A stretch of DNA of 64,000 bases from Candidatus Neomicrothrix sp. UBA6944. Its GTDB lineage: Bacteria > Actinomycetota > Acidimicrobiia > Acidimicrobiales > Poriferisodalaceae. The notes beneath the pieces are model-generated. The model had not been told where the DNA came from, did not search any database, and saw only the letters and a list, made by a program, of their open reading frames with translations. Below are positions 1-8,992 of the stretch, in pieces (position 1 is the first letter of the stretch; each line of letters begins with the position of its first letter). Position numbers and translations under genes: made by a program. The stretch lies in assembly GCA_002448715.1 (NCBI GenBank), contig DJZU01000095.1, positions 1 through 64,000 on the forward strand, in the 5' to 3' direction.

Positions 1-74
1 GCGCCGGCGGCTCGCCAGGTCCAGGTTCCGTCGTCGCTCTGACTTGTCAGTTCGACATCGATACGTCGGCTCAT
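1..74 (-). CDS. Hypothetical protein, 5' end only
   Basis: An ATG at 74-72 on the minus strand opens a frame that runs off the left edge without a stop; the first residues read MSRRIDVELTSQSDDGTWTW. A GGAG Shine-Dalgarno-like stretch lies about 4-5 bases upstream. I recall similar starts in actinobacterial hypothetical proteins, but only about 24 codons are visible, so no function is assigned. It would be divergent from the topoisomerase gene. Confidence 0.5.
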   Translation of the reverse strand, partial: MSRRIDVELTSQSDDGTWTWRAAG

Positions 75-278
75 AATGCTCCGGACTCTCCGGCTAGTCG
101 GTTGGGAGGCGTCAGGGGAGAAATGGCCCCCTCGCTGGTCCCTAGGTACAGCACTAAACGTTACCGAAACGATGCCCCGGTGATGCGTTTACGACAACAA
201 GCTTTTTGTCGACCAATGACCTCACTAATGCTGCGGAGCGTCCTACCCTCGGCTCAACGGAGAAAAACTCAGGAAGTC
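75..278. other. Divergent intergenic region before the topoisomerase operon
   Basis: About 200 bases between the partial minus-strand gene and the chosen start of the ParC-like gene. The topoisomerase frame is open back to 102, but that stretch does not resemble the GyrA/ParC N-terminus, so I read it as a leader holding the promoters. No clear palindrome or -10/-35 pair stands out. Confidence 0.45.
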
Positions 279-2708
279 ATGGCCAAAGCGAAAGCACCCG
301 AACAATTTGCTCGAGAGATCGTCGAAATACCTGTCGATGACGAGATGCGAGATTCATTTATGCCATATGCGCTCTCGGTTACCACGAGCCGCGCGATCCC
401 AGACGTTCGCGACGGTTTGAAACCGGTCCAGCGTCGGATTCTGTATGTCATGGCAGATCTAGGCTTGCGCCCTGCCACGCCCTTCAGGAAGTCTGCGGGT
501 GTCGTTGGAGAAGTGATGGGTAAATACCACCCCCACGGTGACGGGGCCATTTATGAAGCAATGGTGCGTCTGGGTCAGGATTTCTCGATGTCAGTTCCCT
601 TCGTGGACCCCAAAGGCAATTTCGGCAGTCTTGACGACCCACCTGCCGCCTATCGCTATACAGAAGCTCGACTCACCGCTGCTGCAATGACGATGGTTGA
701 AGACTTGGATGAGGACACAGTTGATTTCAGTCCGAATTTTGATGGTGAACGCGAAGAACCCGTTTGTCTTCCCGCGGCATTGCCAAATCTCCTAGTCAAC
801 GGGGCTTCAGGCATCGCTGTCGGTATGGCCACAAATATGCCACCACATAATCTGATCGAAGTCGCTGCGGTAATCGAACATGTATTGACTAAAAGGCGAC
901 CAAAGCCAACCGTCGACGAGCTGATGAAGCACCTAGAAGGCCCCGATTTTCCGACCGGGGGAATCATCGTGGATGACGGATCCCTGAGGGAGGCCTATCA
1001 GACGGGGAGGGGCACAATACGCGTCCGAGCACGAGCGGAAATTGAAAACATCACGGCGCGCCGGCAAGGCATCGTCGTCACGGAATTGCCCTTTACCGTG
1101 GGCCCGGAACGAGTCCAGGCGAAAGTCAGGGAGTTGATCGCAGCCGGCAAATTAGATGGCATAGCGGCCGTCGTTGATCTTTCAGATCGAAACCATGGAC
1201 TACGGCTAGTGATCGAATGCAAATCTGGCGTCGGACCACATTCCCTTTTGGAAAAGCTTTATCGATTAACCCCCTTAGAGGAAAGCTTCGGCATTAATAA
1301 CGTCGCTCTAGTGGACGGGGTGCCTACCACCTTGGGCTTGTATGAGTTGAGCAAGTACTACATCGATCATCGCCTTGATGTGATCATTCGTCGCGCTAAC
1401 CATCGCCTTTCCAAAGCACAGGATCGCGAGCACATACTGATTGGCTTGCTCTCAGCCTTAGACAACATCGATAAAGTCATTTCGATAATTCGAGGATCCA
1501 AAGACGCAGCGAAAGCGAAAGCAAAGCTTGTCAAAGATCTGAAGCTGAGCGACGTCCAAGCTACTCATATTCTCGACATGCAACTTCGGCGACTAACGGC
1601 GTTAGAGGTAGACAAGTTGCGTGCTGAGCTTTCAGAAATTCAAGACGACATTGCCCAGTTGAAAAAGCTGCTCGCTTCAGAGACCAAGCAGAGAAATTTG
1701 GTGCGAGATGAACTGCGAGAGTTGGTTGCACAATTTGGTGCATCGCGACGCAGCACCGTAGTTGACGTTTCGGACCTAGTCGCGATTGAGGACGATGTAA
1801 ACGAAATAGAGGAAGAGCCCTTCGAGGAGCTAGGAGATCAGCCGACCCTCGTAACGCTGTCAACTTCTGGCCTGCTTGGTCGGAGATCGCCAGAAGACGA
1901 ATTGAAAGTCAAGCCAGGACGCCACGACGTAGTTGCTCGGAGTCTTGAGACCAGCGCATACAACCCAGTGTTGGCAATAACCGATCAGGGCAGACTCCTA
2001 TCTGTTAGAGCCCGCGAGGTGCCGGAAATGATCAGGGGCAGTCGAGGGGCTTCCGTAACGGAAATGTTTTCCCTCTCGCGAGGAGAAAAGGTTGTAGGCC
2101 TTTTCGGAGAAGGCGGGGACCCCGTGGTTCTGCTCACCCGAAATGGTGTGGCTAAACGCCTTGAAGCGGACAGCCTGAAGTCTCTGCGGAGCGGTAGCTC
2201 TGCGATCAACCTCAAAGGAGACGATCGACTGGCATCAGCATTCAGGGCAAGCGAAGAGACGGAAATCTTGATCGTTGCTTCCGACGGACAAGCGTTGCGG
2301 ACTGCGTCAACTGGAATCTCACTTCAAGGTCCTGGAGCTGGGGGAGTGGCGGGAATGAAGCTCAAACCAGGCTCGAAAGTGCTCGCCGCTGGCCCGGTGG
2401 ACTTCGGAACAGTGATCGTGTTGGTCAGCGATGAGGGAGCAGTGAAAGCCACCGACGCCGCCGAAGTTCCAACCAAGGGTCGCGCTACTGGCGGCGTTCG
2501 CACCGTCAGATGGCGAGACTTTGAGACGACAGCCACATTCGCCTGGGTTGGTAGAAATCAGCAACTTGCTGCTGTTGTGGCAGCCGCTGACGACGACAAG
2601 AGGCTCGAACCCGTGCCCGAGCCACTTTCTCTCGACCCTACGAGGAGAGATAGCCAAACAGTTGCTTTGGGACATCGTGTTGCCTTAGTAGGGGAGTACC
2701 GGTTCTGA
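279..2708 (+). CDS. parC: DNA topoisomerase IIA subunit A (ParC/GyrA-like)
   Basis: The 809-aa DNA-cleaving subunit of a type IIA topoisomerase, which forms an A2B2 enzyme with the next gene. The N-terminal breakage-reunion domain carries VRDGLKPVQRR, GKYHPHGDGAIYEAMVR and the catalytic tyrosine Y127 in AYRYTEARL. A coiled-coil and tower region follows (about 340-470), then a C-terminal beta-pinwheel. The canonical GyrA box is not evident; the nearest match is RGSRGAS, which fits topoisomerase IV or a second actinobacterial topoisomerase better than gyrase. The start at 279 is chosen because it is preceded by AGGAAG and begins just before the family N-terminus; the frame is open back to 102. 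The stop TGA overlaps the start of the B subunit by one base (TGATG), implying translational coupling. ParC versus GyrA assignment is inference. Confidence 0.9.
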   Translation: MAKAKAPEQFAREIVEIPVDDEMRDSFMPYALSVTTSRAIPDVRDGLKPVQRRILYVMADLGLRPATPFRKSAGVVGEVMGKYHPHGDGAIYEAMVRLGQDFSMSVPFVDPKGNFGSLDDPPAAYRYTEARLTAAAMTMVEDLDEDTVDFSPNFDGEREEPVCLPAALPNLLVNGASGIAVGMATNMPPHNLIEVAAVIEHVLTKRRPKPTVDELMKHLEGPDFPTGGIIVDDGSLREAYQTGRGTIRVRARAEIENITARRQGIVVTELPFTVGPERVQAKVRELIAAGKLDGIAAVVDLSDRNHGLRLVIECKSGVGPHSLLEKLYRLTPLEESFGINNVALVDGVPTTLGLYELSKYYIDHRLDVIIRRANHRLSKAQDREHILIGLLSALDNIDKVISIIRGSKDAAKAKAKLVKDLKLSDVQATHILDMQLRRLTALEVDKLRAELSEIQDDIAQLKKLLASETKQRNLVRDELRELVAQFGASRRSTVVDVSDLVAIEDDVNEIEEEPFEELGDQPTLVTLSTSGLLGRRSPEDELKVKPGRHDVVARSLETSAYNPVLAITDQGRLLSVRAREVPEMIRGSRGASVTEMFSLSRGEKVVGLFGEGGDPVVLLTRNGVAKRLEADSLKSLRSGSSAINLKGDDRLASAFRASEETEILIVASDGQALRTASTGISLQGPGAGGVAGMKLKPGSKVLAAGPVDFGTVIVLVSDEGAVKATDAAEVPTKGRATGGVRTVRWRDFETTATFAWVGRNQQLAAVVAAADDDKRLEPVPEPLSLDPTRRDSQTVALGHRVALVGEYRF

Positions 2709-4762
2709 TGGCGGCTGCTACAAAGAAGCAAAGCCAAAAAGCGAATGGCGGAAGTTATGACGCAGACGACATCGAAGTTCTTGAAGGTCTCGAAGCGGTT
2801 AGAAAACGCCCCGGCATGTACATCGGTGGCACCGGGTCAGGTGGGCTCACGCACTTGTTATGGGAGATTATTGACAATGGCGTCGATGAGGCTGCCGCAG
2901 GTCACGCAAAGCTTGTCGAAGTCATATTTCATTCAGACAACTCTTACGAAGTAACTGATGACGGTCGCGGAATACCGATAGAAACAAAAGATGGCGAAAT
3001 AACGGCACTTGAGATCGTTTTCACTGAACTTCACGCTGGCGGCAAGTTCGGCAACGGCGCCTACGGAGCGTCCGGTGGGCTACACGGGGTCGGAGCCTCG
3101 GTGGTAAACGCGCTGTGCACCAAGATGACTGTGGAGGTAGATCGTAAGAGCGCTACACATCGCCTCGAATTCAAAGAACAAATTGCCGGGCATTTCGCTA
3201 AAAATGGACGTTTTGCCGCCTCCCACGAGCTAAAGAAGGTGGGTAAGGTGCCGTCTTCCCGGACGGGCACTCGAGTGCGCTTTTGGCCTGACCGGGACAT
3301 CTTTGACCCAGAGGCGACGATTGATTACGAAGAGGTCCGCGAACGCTTGGGTCAGGTTTGCTTTCTCGTTCCCGGCTTGAAAATCAAACTTTCCGACAAA
3401 CGTAAGGCAGGCAAGAAAACAGCGGAGGAATTTATCTCCAAAGGCGGTCTAGCTGACTACGTCGACTTCCTCTCAGGAGAAGACACAGCGGTCACAGGTC
3501 TAGTCCGGCTAGATGGCAGGGGTGAATTCTCAGAAAAAGTGCCCGTTGATGGGAAGCTGACAGAAGTCGTCCGCGAATGCCATGTGGATATTGCCTTGCG
3601 CTGGGTTGAGAACTACGACGCTAAGATTGTGAGCTTCGTTAATACCATTCCCACGCCCGATGGCGGCACACACGTAGCGGGCTTCGAACGATCACTGACG
3701 GCCGCAGTTAACCAAGCGATATCAGCAGCCGACCCACGAAAGCTCCGGAGACTAAAAGGTGATGCCAAAGCCCAAAAAGAGGATGTGCAAGAGGGCCTCG
3801 TGGCAGTGGTGAGAGCAGTGTTTCCAGAGCCGCAATTTCGTGGCCAAACGAAACGTGAGCTAGGAACACCCGAGATTCAGAAAATCGTGGGAGCAGTCGC
3901 TCGAGATACCCTCAAGGAATGGTTTGACGGTACCGCTAAAGGTTCCAAAAAAATCCACGTTAAGGCGATCCTGGACAAGGTCGCAGATGCTGTGGTCAAC
4001 CGGGTTAGCACGAAGCAGGCCTTGGATACTCGTCGCAAGGCCGCTCAACTGGGTAACAACGGGCTACCGGACAAGCTGTCAGATTGCCGACTGCATCCCG
4101 ACGGAGAGCTCCTTATCGTTGAGGGAGATTCCGCTGCAGGGCCAGCTAAACGCGCTCGAGACAGTGCTTGGCAAGCTGTACTTCCGCTGCGCGGAAAGGT
4201 TGTGAATGCGGGCAAGGGAACCAAAAAAGCAGTGCTCGACAACGCAGAGGCAACAGCGCTCTTCACCGCTGTGGGCGCAGGATCGGGGCCAGATTTCGAC
4301 CTGACGTCCCGTCGCTACGACCGTCTGGTGCTTTTGGCTGATGCCGACGTTGACGGGAGCCACATCCGTTGTCTGGTTCTCACCTTGATCTATCACTACA
4401 TGTTTCCACTGTTGGAAAATGGTCACGTCTACGCCGCTCAACCACCAACGCACGCGTTGGTGATCGGCCAAGATAAGGAATTCGTTTACTCCGAGGAAGA
4501 ACTGGGACGCCGGAGCGCTGAGTTGGATGAAAAAGGTCGGCGTTACCGCATAACGAGATTCAAGGGGCTTGGCGAAATGGATGATGACGAACTGCTTGAA
4601 ACGACCCTTAACCCGGAAACGCGTGTTTTGCGGCGCATCACGGTTGATGATGCCAAGAAAGCAAAGAAGGCGTTTGAAGTCATGATGGGCGCCCCGGTTG
4701 AACCGCGCAGAGATTTCATCATCAAATTTAGTAAAGACTACGGACATGCCCTCGATATCTAG
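2708..4762 (+). CDS. parE: DNA topoisomerase IIA subunit B (ParE/GyrB-like)
   Basis: The 684-aa ATPase subunit of the type IIA topoisomerase. The GHKL ATPase domain shows VRKRPGMYIGG, the EIIDNGVDEA Mg/ATP-binding helix, DDGRGIP and the glycine-rich lid GLHGVGASVVNAL. The transducer domain follows. The TOPRIM domain has EGDSA and the acidic DADVDG metal site, and the C-terminal signature is RFKGLGEM. The length is typical of ParE or the shorter GyrB forms, without the large insertion seen in enterobacterial GyrB. It is coupled to the A subunit by a one-base overlap. The A-before-B order and the absence of a recF or dnaN neighbour suggest a topoisomerase IV-like or second pair, not the origin-linked gyrBA locus. 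Confidence 0.92.
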   Translation: MAAATKKQSQKANGGSYDADDIEVLEGLEAVRKRPGMYIGGTGSGGLTHLLWEIIDNGVDEAAAGHAKLVEVIFHSDNSYEVTDDGRGIPIETKDGEITALEIVFTELHAGGKFGNGAYGASGGLHGVGASVVNALCTKMTVEVDRKSATHRLEFKEQIAGHFAKNGRFAASHELKKVGKVPSSRTGTRVRFWPDRDIFDPEATIDYEEVRERLGQVCFLVPGLKIKLSDKRKAGKKTAEEFISKGGLADYVDFLSGEDTAVTGLVRLDGRGEFSEKVPVDGKLTEVVRECHVDIALRWVENYDAKIVSFVNTIPTPDGGTHVAGFERSLTAAVNQAISAADPRKLRRLKGDAKAQKEDVQEGLVAVVRAVFPEPQFRGQTKRELGTPEIQKIVGAVARDTLKEWFDGTAKGSKKIHVKAILDKVADAVVNRVSTKQALDTRRKAAQLGNNGLPDKLSDCRLHPDGELLIVEGDSAAGPAKRARDSAWQAVLPLRGKVVNAGKGTKKAVLDNAEATALFTAVGAGSGPDFDLTSRRYDRLVLLADADVDGSHIRCLVLTLIYHYMFPLLENGHVYAAQPPTHALVIGQDKEFVYSEEELGRRSAELDEKGRRYRITRFKGLGEMDDDELLETTLNPETRVLRRITVDDAKKAKKAFEVMMGAPVEPRRDFIIKFSKDYGHALDI

Positions 4763-4856
4763 CGTGCAGTCTCGGACTTAACGCCCATAAGCCACATTAT
4801 GTAAACTATCGTCAAAATGTTGACAAAAGAGCGCACATCCGGCCGCTAATCCCCTT

Positions 4857-5054
4857 CTACCGGTCTCTGCCGCCGGTGCGCTTAGGGGTGCCGCCCGAAT
4901 AACCCGTATTGGGGGCGCCAGCACGGCCACCTGCCTGTTTGCCGCTGTTCTTAGACTGCTTGGCCTCTATAGCCTTCCGGACGTTGTCCGGGAGGCCTGC
5001 AAGCTTTGGTTTTGCTGCTTTTTTGCCCTGCTTTGGCTTCTTGGGTCGTGCCAC
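4857..5054 (-). CDS. Small basic hypothetical protein
   Basis: A 65-aa protein from a GTG start, very rich in Lys, Arg, Gly and Pro (it begins MARPKKPKQGKKAAKPK and ends TPKRTGGRDR). There are no membrane segments or recognisable domain. The composition suggests a disordered nucleic-acid-binding or ribosome-associated peptide, but that is a guess. No strong Shine-Dalgarno is visible. It is convergent with the topoisomerase B gene and followed on the same strand by the ATL gene. Confidence 0.5.
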   Translation of the reverse strand: MARPKKPKQGKKAAKPKLAGLPDNVRKAIEAKQSKNSGKQAGGRAGAPNTGYSGGTPKRTGGRDR

Positions 5055-5136
5055 GACGCGATCTTAGGGCGTAGGGTCCTCAGATCTGTGGCTTTCAAAG
5101 TCGACACGCTGTGGCGCCTCGAGCAAGATGATGCCC

Positions 5137-5430
5137 CTATCTCATGTCGACGACGTATCCATCTTGAACGGCGACACCTTCAGCTCGGAGCAGGCTCGCC
5201 TGGGTGAGTTCGTTACCTGGCGTTAAGCGACCCGCAGCGGTCACGACGCGCCACCAGGCAAATCCAGAATTTCGCTTCAAGAACTGTCCGACAGCGCGCG
5301 CTCCCCCAGGGAAACCTGCCTCTTCGGCGACCTCCCCATAACTCAGAACCTCACCTGGGGCGAGACCGACGAGGACCAATTCCACCGCTTCGGAGAACGT
5401 CGGATTTTTCTTCCCGTTTTGGGATACCAC
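5137..5430 (-). CDS. Alkyltransferase-like protein (MGMT-fold, no Cys)
   Basis: A 97-aa protein from a GTG start that matches the DNA-binding domain of O6-alkylguanine-DNA alkyltransferase: SYGEVAEEAGFPGGARAVGQ is the helix-turn-helix with the arginine finger. The active-site PCHRV motif is replaced by AWWRV, so the alkyl-accepting cysteine is absent. This is the mark of alkyltransferase-like (ATL) proteins, which bind O6-alkylguanine lesions without removing the alkyl group and pass them to nucleotide excision repair. The length matches the family. The role in this organism is inferred from the family. Confidence 0.85.
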   Translation of the reverse strand: MVSQNGKKNPTFSEAVELVLVGLAPGEVLSYGEVAEEAGFPGGARAVGQFLKRNSGFAWWRVVTAAGRLTPGNELTQASLLRAEGVAVQDGYVVDMR

Positions 5431-5514
5431 GCGCCAATGTTGGCAGATGATTACGCTGTGTTGTGACTGGAGTCGTGGATTTGTACCGCGAGTCCGAACT
5501 TATGGGGGGGCGAA

Positions 5515-7251
5515 ATGGCCGATTATGACATCCATATTTCTGGAGGGACAATCGTTGATGGAACGAGAGTTCCAAGATTTCGGGGTGACCTTTGGATAAA
5601 GGACGGAGTTATTTCGAAGATCGGCGGCCGAGCGGACGGTGTGGCCGATCGGGTGATTGACGCCACTGGTCGAATCGTCGCTCCTGGCTTTGTGGATCTA
5701 CATACCCACTATGACGCTCAAATTCGCTGGGACCCGTGGTGCACCATTTCTGGATACCACGGAGTTACCTCGGTGGTCTTAGGTAATTGCGGGTTTGGCT
5801 TTGCCCCCGTTGCGAAAGAGTTTCGCGAACGGTCGATGTTGACCATGACCCGCACCGAGGCGATCCCCTTTGATTCGATGAAGGAAGGGATGGCTTGGGA
5901 TTGGGAGACGATTCCTGAATACCTGGACTCACTTGACCGCATTCCTAAAGGGGTCAACGTCATCCAGTACATGCCAACAGCATCGCTGATGACCTACGTA
6001 ATGGGTCTCGAGAAAGCTAAAGCAGGTGAGCCAGCCTCTGAGAACGAACGCAAAGAGATGGCGCGGTTGTTGCATGAAGGCATGGACGCCGGGCTGTGTG
6101 GATTTTCTATTCAGCGTCTTGGGCCAGACAGTGTTCAGGCCGATTTCGATGGCTCCCCCATGGTCACGGACATCATGTCCGACGAAGATATTTTCAACTT
6201 GGCTCGCGTTTTGGCGGATCGCGATGAAGGTTTCATTCAGATAACTCAGGGCACCGGCGACATTCGTGCCGATATAGCATTTTTGGAAGAGCTGGCCGGG
6301 GTAGCCCAGCGACCAATCCTGCATAACGTGGTCGCTCCAGCGCGGCAAGATCCTGAAGTTCACCGACGTCCCCTGAGGTGGATAGAGTCGTGCCGCGAGC
6401 GTGGCCTACCGATTTACGCTCAGTGTGGAACTGGGCGTGCCGGGTTCGCATTCACCTTGGAACATTGGAATCTGTACGACGCATCGCCTGCCTGGAGGGC
6501 GGTGACCACCGGAAGCAAGGAAGAAAAGATAGAGAAGATGCAGGACCCTGATCTGCGCAGGGCCCTGGTGGAAGAAGCAGAAGAAGCTGACCGAAGGCTG
6601 CAGGTGATCCAGGCAGGGGTTGGCGGTAATCCCAAGAGTCTGGTTGTGCAGGGTGTTAACCGGCAGTCAGACCTTCAAGAATACGTAGGGAAGTCCGTCG
6701 GCGACATTGCACAAGCACAGGGGAAACACCACATTGAAGTGATGTTGGACCTCTCGCTGCAAGGTGACCTCAACGTTGAATTTCTTGGGCCCGACAAGGG
6801 TTCCAACGCAGAGTTCATGGCGGAGATGATGACGACCTCCCCTTACGCAATACCCGGCGTATCTGATGGCGGCGCACACACCAAGTTCTTCACAGGCGGT
6901 GCATATACCACTGACTTCTTGACTTGGTTGGTGCGCGATGAGGGGGTGGTAACGCTCGAAGAAGCTCACTACCGGCTCTCAAACCTCCCGGCACACGCAG
7001 CTGGCTTCCGAGATAGAGGTTCGCTACGTGAAGGCGCCGCGGCCGACGTGTTGGTGTACGACATGGAAGAGCTAGAGATACTTCCAAACTGGATCGGCGA
7101 TGTTGAATATGACCTCCCCGGGGGTGAATGGAGGCGTGTCCAACGAGCGGCTGGGTACGACCACATCATCGTGAACGGGCAAGAAACGTTCAAATCAGGG
7201 GAATGCACGGGAGCGACCCCTGGGCAACTATTGAGACATGGCAAAGGCTAG
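5515..7251 (+). CDS. N-acyl-D-amino-acid deacylase-type amidohydrolase
   Basis: A 578-aa amidohydrolase-superfamily metalloenzyme of the D-aminoacylase branch. The N-terminus forms the small beta domain (GGTIVDGTRVPRFRGDLWIKDG), followed by the metal-binding VDLHTHYDAQ motif at about 60-70 and the GNCGFGFAPV segment typical of the family. A C-terminal DGGAH motif (about 455) carries the catalytic aspartate and histidine. A G-rich stretch precedes the ATG at 5515. Family members hydrolyse N-acyl-D-amino acids or related amides; the true substrate cannot be read from sequence. It is a single gene convergent with the FAD protein at 7262-7819. Confidence 0.85.
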   Translation: MADYDIHISGGTIVDGTRVPRFRGDLWIKDGVISKIGGRADGVADRVIDATGRIVAPGFVDLHTHYDAQIRWDPWCTISGYHGVTSVVLGNCGFGFAPVAKEFRERSMLTMTRTEAIPFDSMKEGMAWDWETIPEYLDSLDRIPKGVNVIQYMPTASLMTYVMGLEKAKAGEPASENERKEMARLLHEGMDAGLCGFSIQRLGPDSVQADFDGSPMVTDIMSDEDIFNLARVLADRDEGFIQITQGTGDIRADIAFLEELAGVAQRPILHNVVAPARQDPEVHRRPLRWIESCRERGLPIYAQCGTGRAGFAFTLEHWNLYDASPAWRAVTTGSKEEKIEKMQDPDLRRALVEEAEEADRRLQVIQAGVGGNPKSLVVQGVNRQSDLQEYVGKSVGDIAQAQGKHHIEVMLDLSLQGDLNVEFLGPDKGSNAEFMAEMMTTSPYAIPGVSDGGAHTKFFTGGAYTTDFLTWLVRDEGVVTLEEAHYRLSNLPAHAAGFRDRGSLREGAAADVLVYDMEELEILPNWIGDVEYDLPGGEWRRVQRAAGYDHIIVNGQETFKSGECTGATPGQLLRHGKG

Positions 7252-7261
7252 CGAAAGAGCT

Positions 7262-7819
7262 TTAGTCTTTTGGCGGCGAGTCCCAGTCCTGCACGTCTTT
7301 GCCCTCAATTTGCGACAAGATGTCGAGAGCGGCAGCTGCACCGTCACCGGCTGAGATGATTGCCTGGCTTCGGGTCGGCCGAGCGCTTCTACCGACCACG
7401 TAGACCCTCTCAATCGCGGTCTTTCCGTTCCTGTCCACGGGTACAACTTCGTCGTCACCTTCATTTGTCTGAATGCCCAACGAATTAGCTAATGGCATCT
7501 GTTTGCCTTCACCGAGGACAACGAAATCTGCTGTCGCTGTGTCACTCTCGGTCGCTACCTCGATGCCTTCGCCGACGATTGCTACAGCCGTGACTCTTTC
7601 TTCGCTGATCGTAGCCCCGGCATTCAGAACTTGTTGTCGTGCTGAGCTCTGAAAGTCCGTTCCACTTATGGCATCGATACCTAGGTAGTTGTTGAGAAAC
7701 GCGTAATGCATGACGGTCTCGTCGGCCCCGTAAACCGTCACATCGTGCCCAGCACGTGCGATGAATAACGCTGCGCTCAGACCACCAGGTCCGTCTCCGA
7801 TGATCGCGATTGCTGCCAT
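7262..7819 (-). CDS. Short thioredoxin-reductase-like FAD protein
   Basis: A 185-aa protein with an N-terminal FAD-binding Rossmann motif (IIGDGPGGLSAALFIARAGHDV) and a C-terminal VYVVGRSAR...QAIISAGDGAAAALDI segment that matches the FAD-contacting end of thioredoxin-reductase-like enzymes. The whole NADPH domain with its CxxC pair is missing; normal TrxB is around 310 aa. The frame is intact from start to stop, so it is a compact single-domain form, not an obvious decay product. The function is unknown; it may bind FAD and use another electron donor. Confidence 0.7.
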   Translation of the reverse strand: MAAIAIIGDGPGGLSAALFIARAGHDVTVYGADETVMHYAFLNNYLGIDAISGTDFQSSARQQVLNAGATISEERVTAVAIVGEGIEVATESDTATADFVVLGEGKQMPLANSLGIQTNEGDDEVVPVDRNGKTAIERVYVVGRSARPTRSQAIISAGDGAAAALDILSQIEGKDVQDWDSPPKD

Positions 7820-7969
7820 GGCTCTTCTCCCATATTCGGTTTAGCCAGTTTTAGCTTCTGGGCAGATCACGTGCGTCATCATCCATGCCGGAATCCCGAT
7901 AATTCGCGGCATCGATCCACGATATGGACGTACCCTTATACCGACCGCACTGTGAGAGAAAGTTCAGAT

Positions 7970-8674
7970 ATGGACGCCCATGCCGCACCAACCGAAGTCG
8001 ATTTTCATTTTGATGTGATGTGCCCATGGGCGTATCAGACGTCTCTTTGGATGCGAGACGTCCGCGACCAGTTGGACCTAACAGTCAATTGGAAGTTCTT
8101 CAGCCTTGAGGAAATCAATCTCCGGGAAGGAAAAAAACATCCTTGGGAGCGCGATTGGAGCTATGGATGGTCGATGATGCGGATAGGCGTCATTCTTCGA
8201 CGTCTAGATATGGGCTTGTTAGATCAGTGGTACGCGGTGGCAGGAAAGGCCCTCCATGTTGATGGCAATCGACCACATAATCCCGACGTAGCGCGACATC
8301 TTCTTGAACAAATTGGGGCAGATCCGGACATCGTTGAAGAATCAATTGCCGACTCCACCACACACGACGAGATAAAAGCTGAACACGATCGCGTTGTGGA
8401 AACTGGCGGATTTGGGGTTCCCACACTTTTCTTTCCCGATGGTCAAGCGTTTTTTGGACCCGTGTTGTTGGACCCTCCGGTGGGTGACGCTGCGTTGAGG
8501 CTTTGGAATGGAGTGACGGCGTGGCTTGAGTTCCCTCATCTGTATGAGATTCAACGACCGAAACAAGAGGCAGACGAGCAGGCCATTTACAACACGTTTA
8601 AGCCATATCTAGAAGCAAGGGATTGGGTCAGCATCAATCGCGGCAAAGTAGTGGGCTTCGAACCGGAGTCCTGA
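7970..8674 (+). CDS. DsbA-family thioredoxin-fold protein
   Basis: A 234-aa protein of the DsbA/FrnE/HCCA-isomerase superfamily: a thioredoxin fold interrupted by an alpha-helical insert, with FHFDVMCPWAYQTSLWM at the N-terminus and the cis-proline loop GVPTLFF near 160. The redox motif is CPWA, so only the first cysteine of a CxxC pair is present, as in thiol transferases that use mycothiol or glutathione. There is no signal peptide, so it should be cytoplasmic. I chose the ATG at 7970 because homologous sequence starts there; the open frame extends upstream to 7871 without family similarity. Confidence 0.75.
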   Translation: MDAHAAPTEVDFHFDVMCPWAYQTSLWMRDVRDQLDLTVNWKFFSLEEINLREGKKHPWERDWSYGWSMMRIGVILRRLDMGLLDQWYAVAGKALHVDGNRPHNPDVARHLLEQIGADPDIVEESIADSTTHDEIKAEHDRVVETGGFGVPTLFFPDGQAFFGPVLLDPPVGDAALRLWNGVTAWLEFPHLYEIQRPKQEADEQAIYNTFKPYLEARDWVSINRGKVVGFEPES

Positions 8675-8680
8675 TGCCCT

Positions 8681-8992
8681 TCAGTTAGCGGTGGTGTCAT
8701 CCTCGTCGTCGCCGACCATCTCTGCCGCAGCAGCGAGTGCTGAGGCTAAAGCGACACTTCGCTGGTAGACGGCTTCAAAGTAGTGTTCGGCGCTCTCAGA
8801 TTGACCGCCTAAGGGCGGATCTCCGAGGCTTCTGATTACAGCCGCCGCTTCCTCTGTTACGTGAATCTTGGGTGGAGATTCGGGTAGAGCATTGGCGCCG
8901 TGCCAGAAGTCTCGGGATTCCTTGTCAACCTCAGGACTCCTCCCATTGTCCCCAAGTCGACGGGTCCTGGAGTTTTTGCGTTTCTTAGTCAC
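8681..8992 (-). CDS. Hypothetical protein coupled to the helicase
   Basis: A 103-aa protein with a very basic N-terminus (MTKKRKNSRTRR) and an acidic C-terminus (MVGDDEDDTTAN). I recognise no domain. Its start overlaps the stop of the upstream helicase gene by four bases (8989-8992), so it is almost certainly translated with it. In many actinobacteria a SWIM zinc-finger protein accompanies this helicase; the present protein has no cysteine pattern of that kind, so it is not a SWIM protein. Confidence 0.65.
   Translation of the reverse strand: MTKKRKNSRTRRLGDNGRSPEVDKESRDFWHGANALPESPPKIHVTEEAAAVIRSLGDPPLGGQSESAEHYFEAVYQRSVALASALAAAAEMVGDDEDDTTAN

Noticed and set aside
102..278. N-terminal extension of the topoisomerase A subunit
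   Set aside because: The translated 59 residues do not resemble the family and a good start with AGGAAG lies at 279.
4811..4824. GTCAA-AATG-TTGAC hairpin between convergent genes as a terminator
   Set aside because: The stem is short and AT-rich and has no T run on the plus strand, so it has little predictive value.
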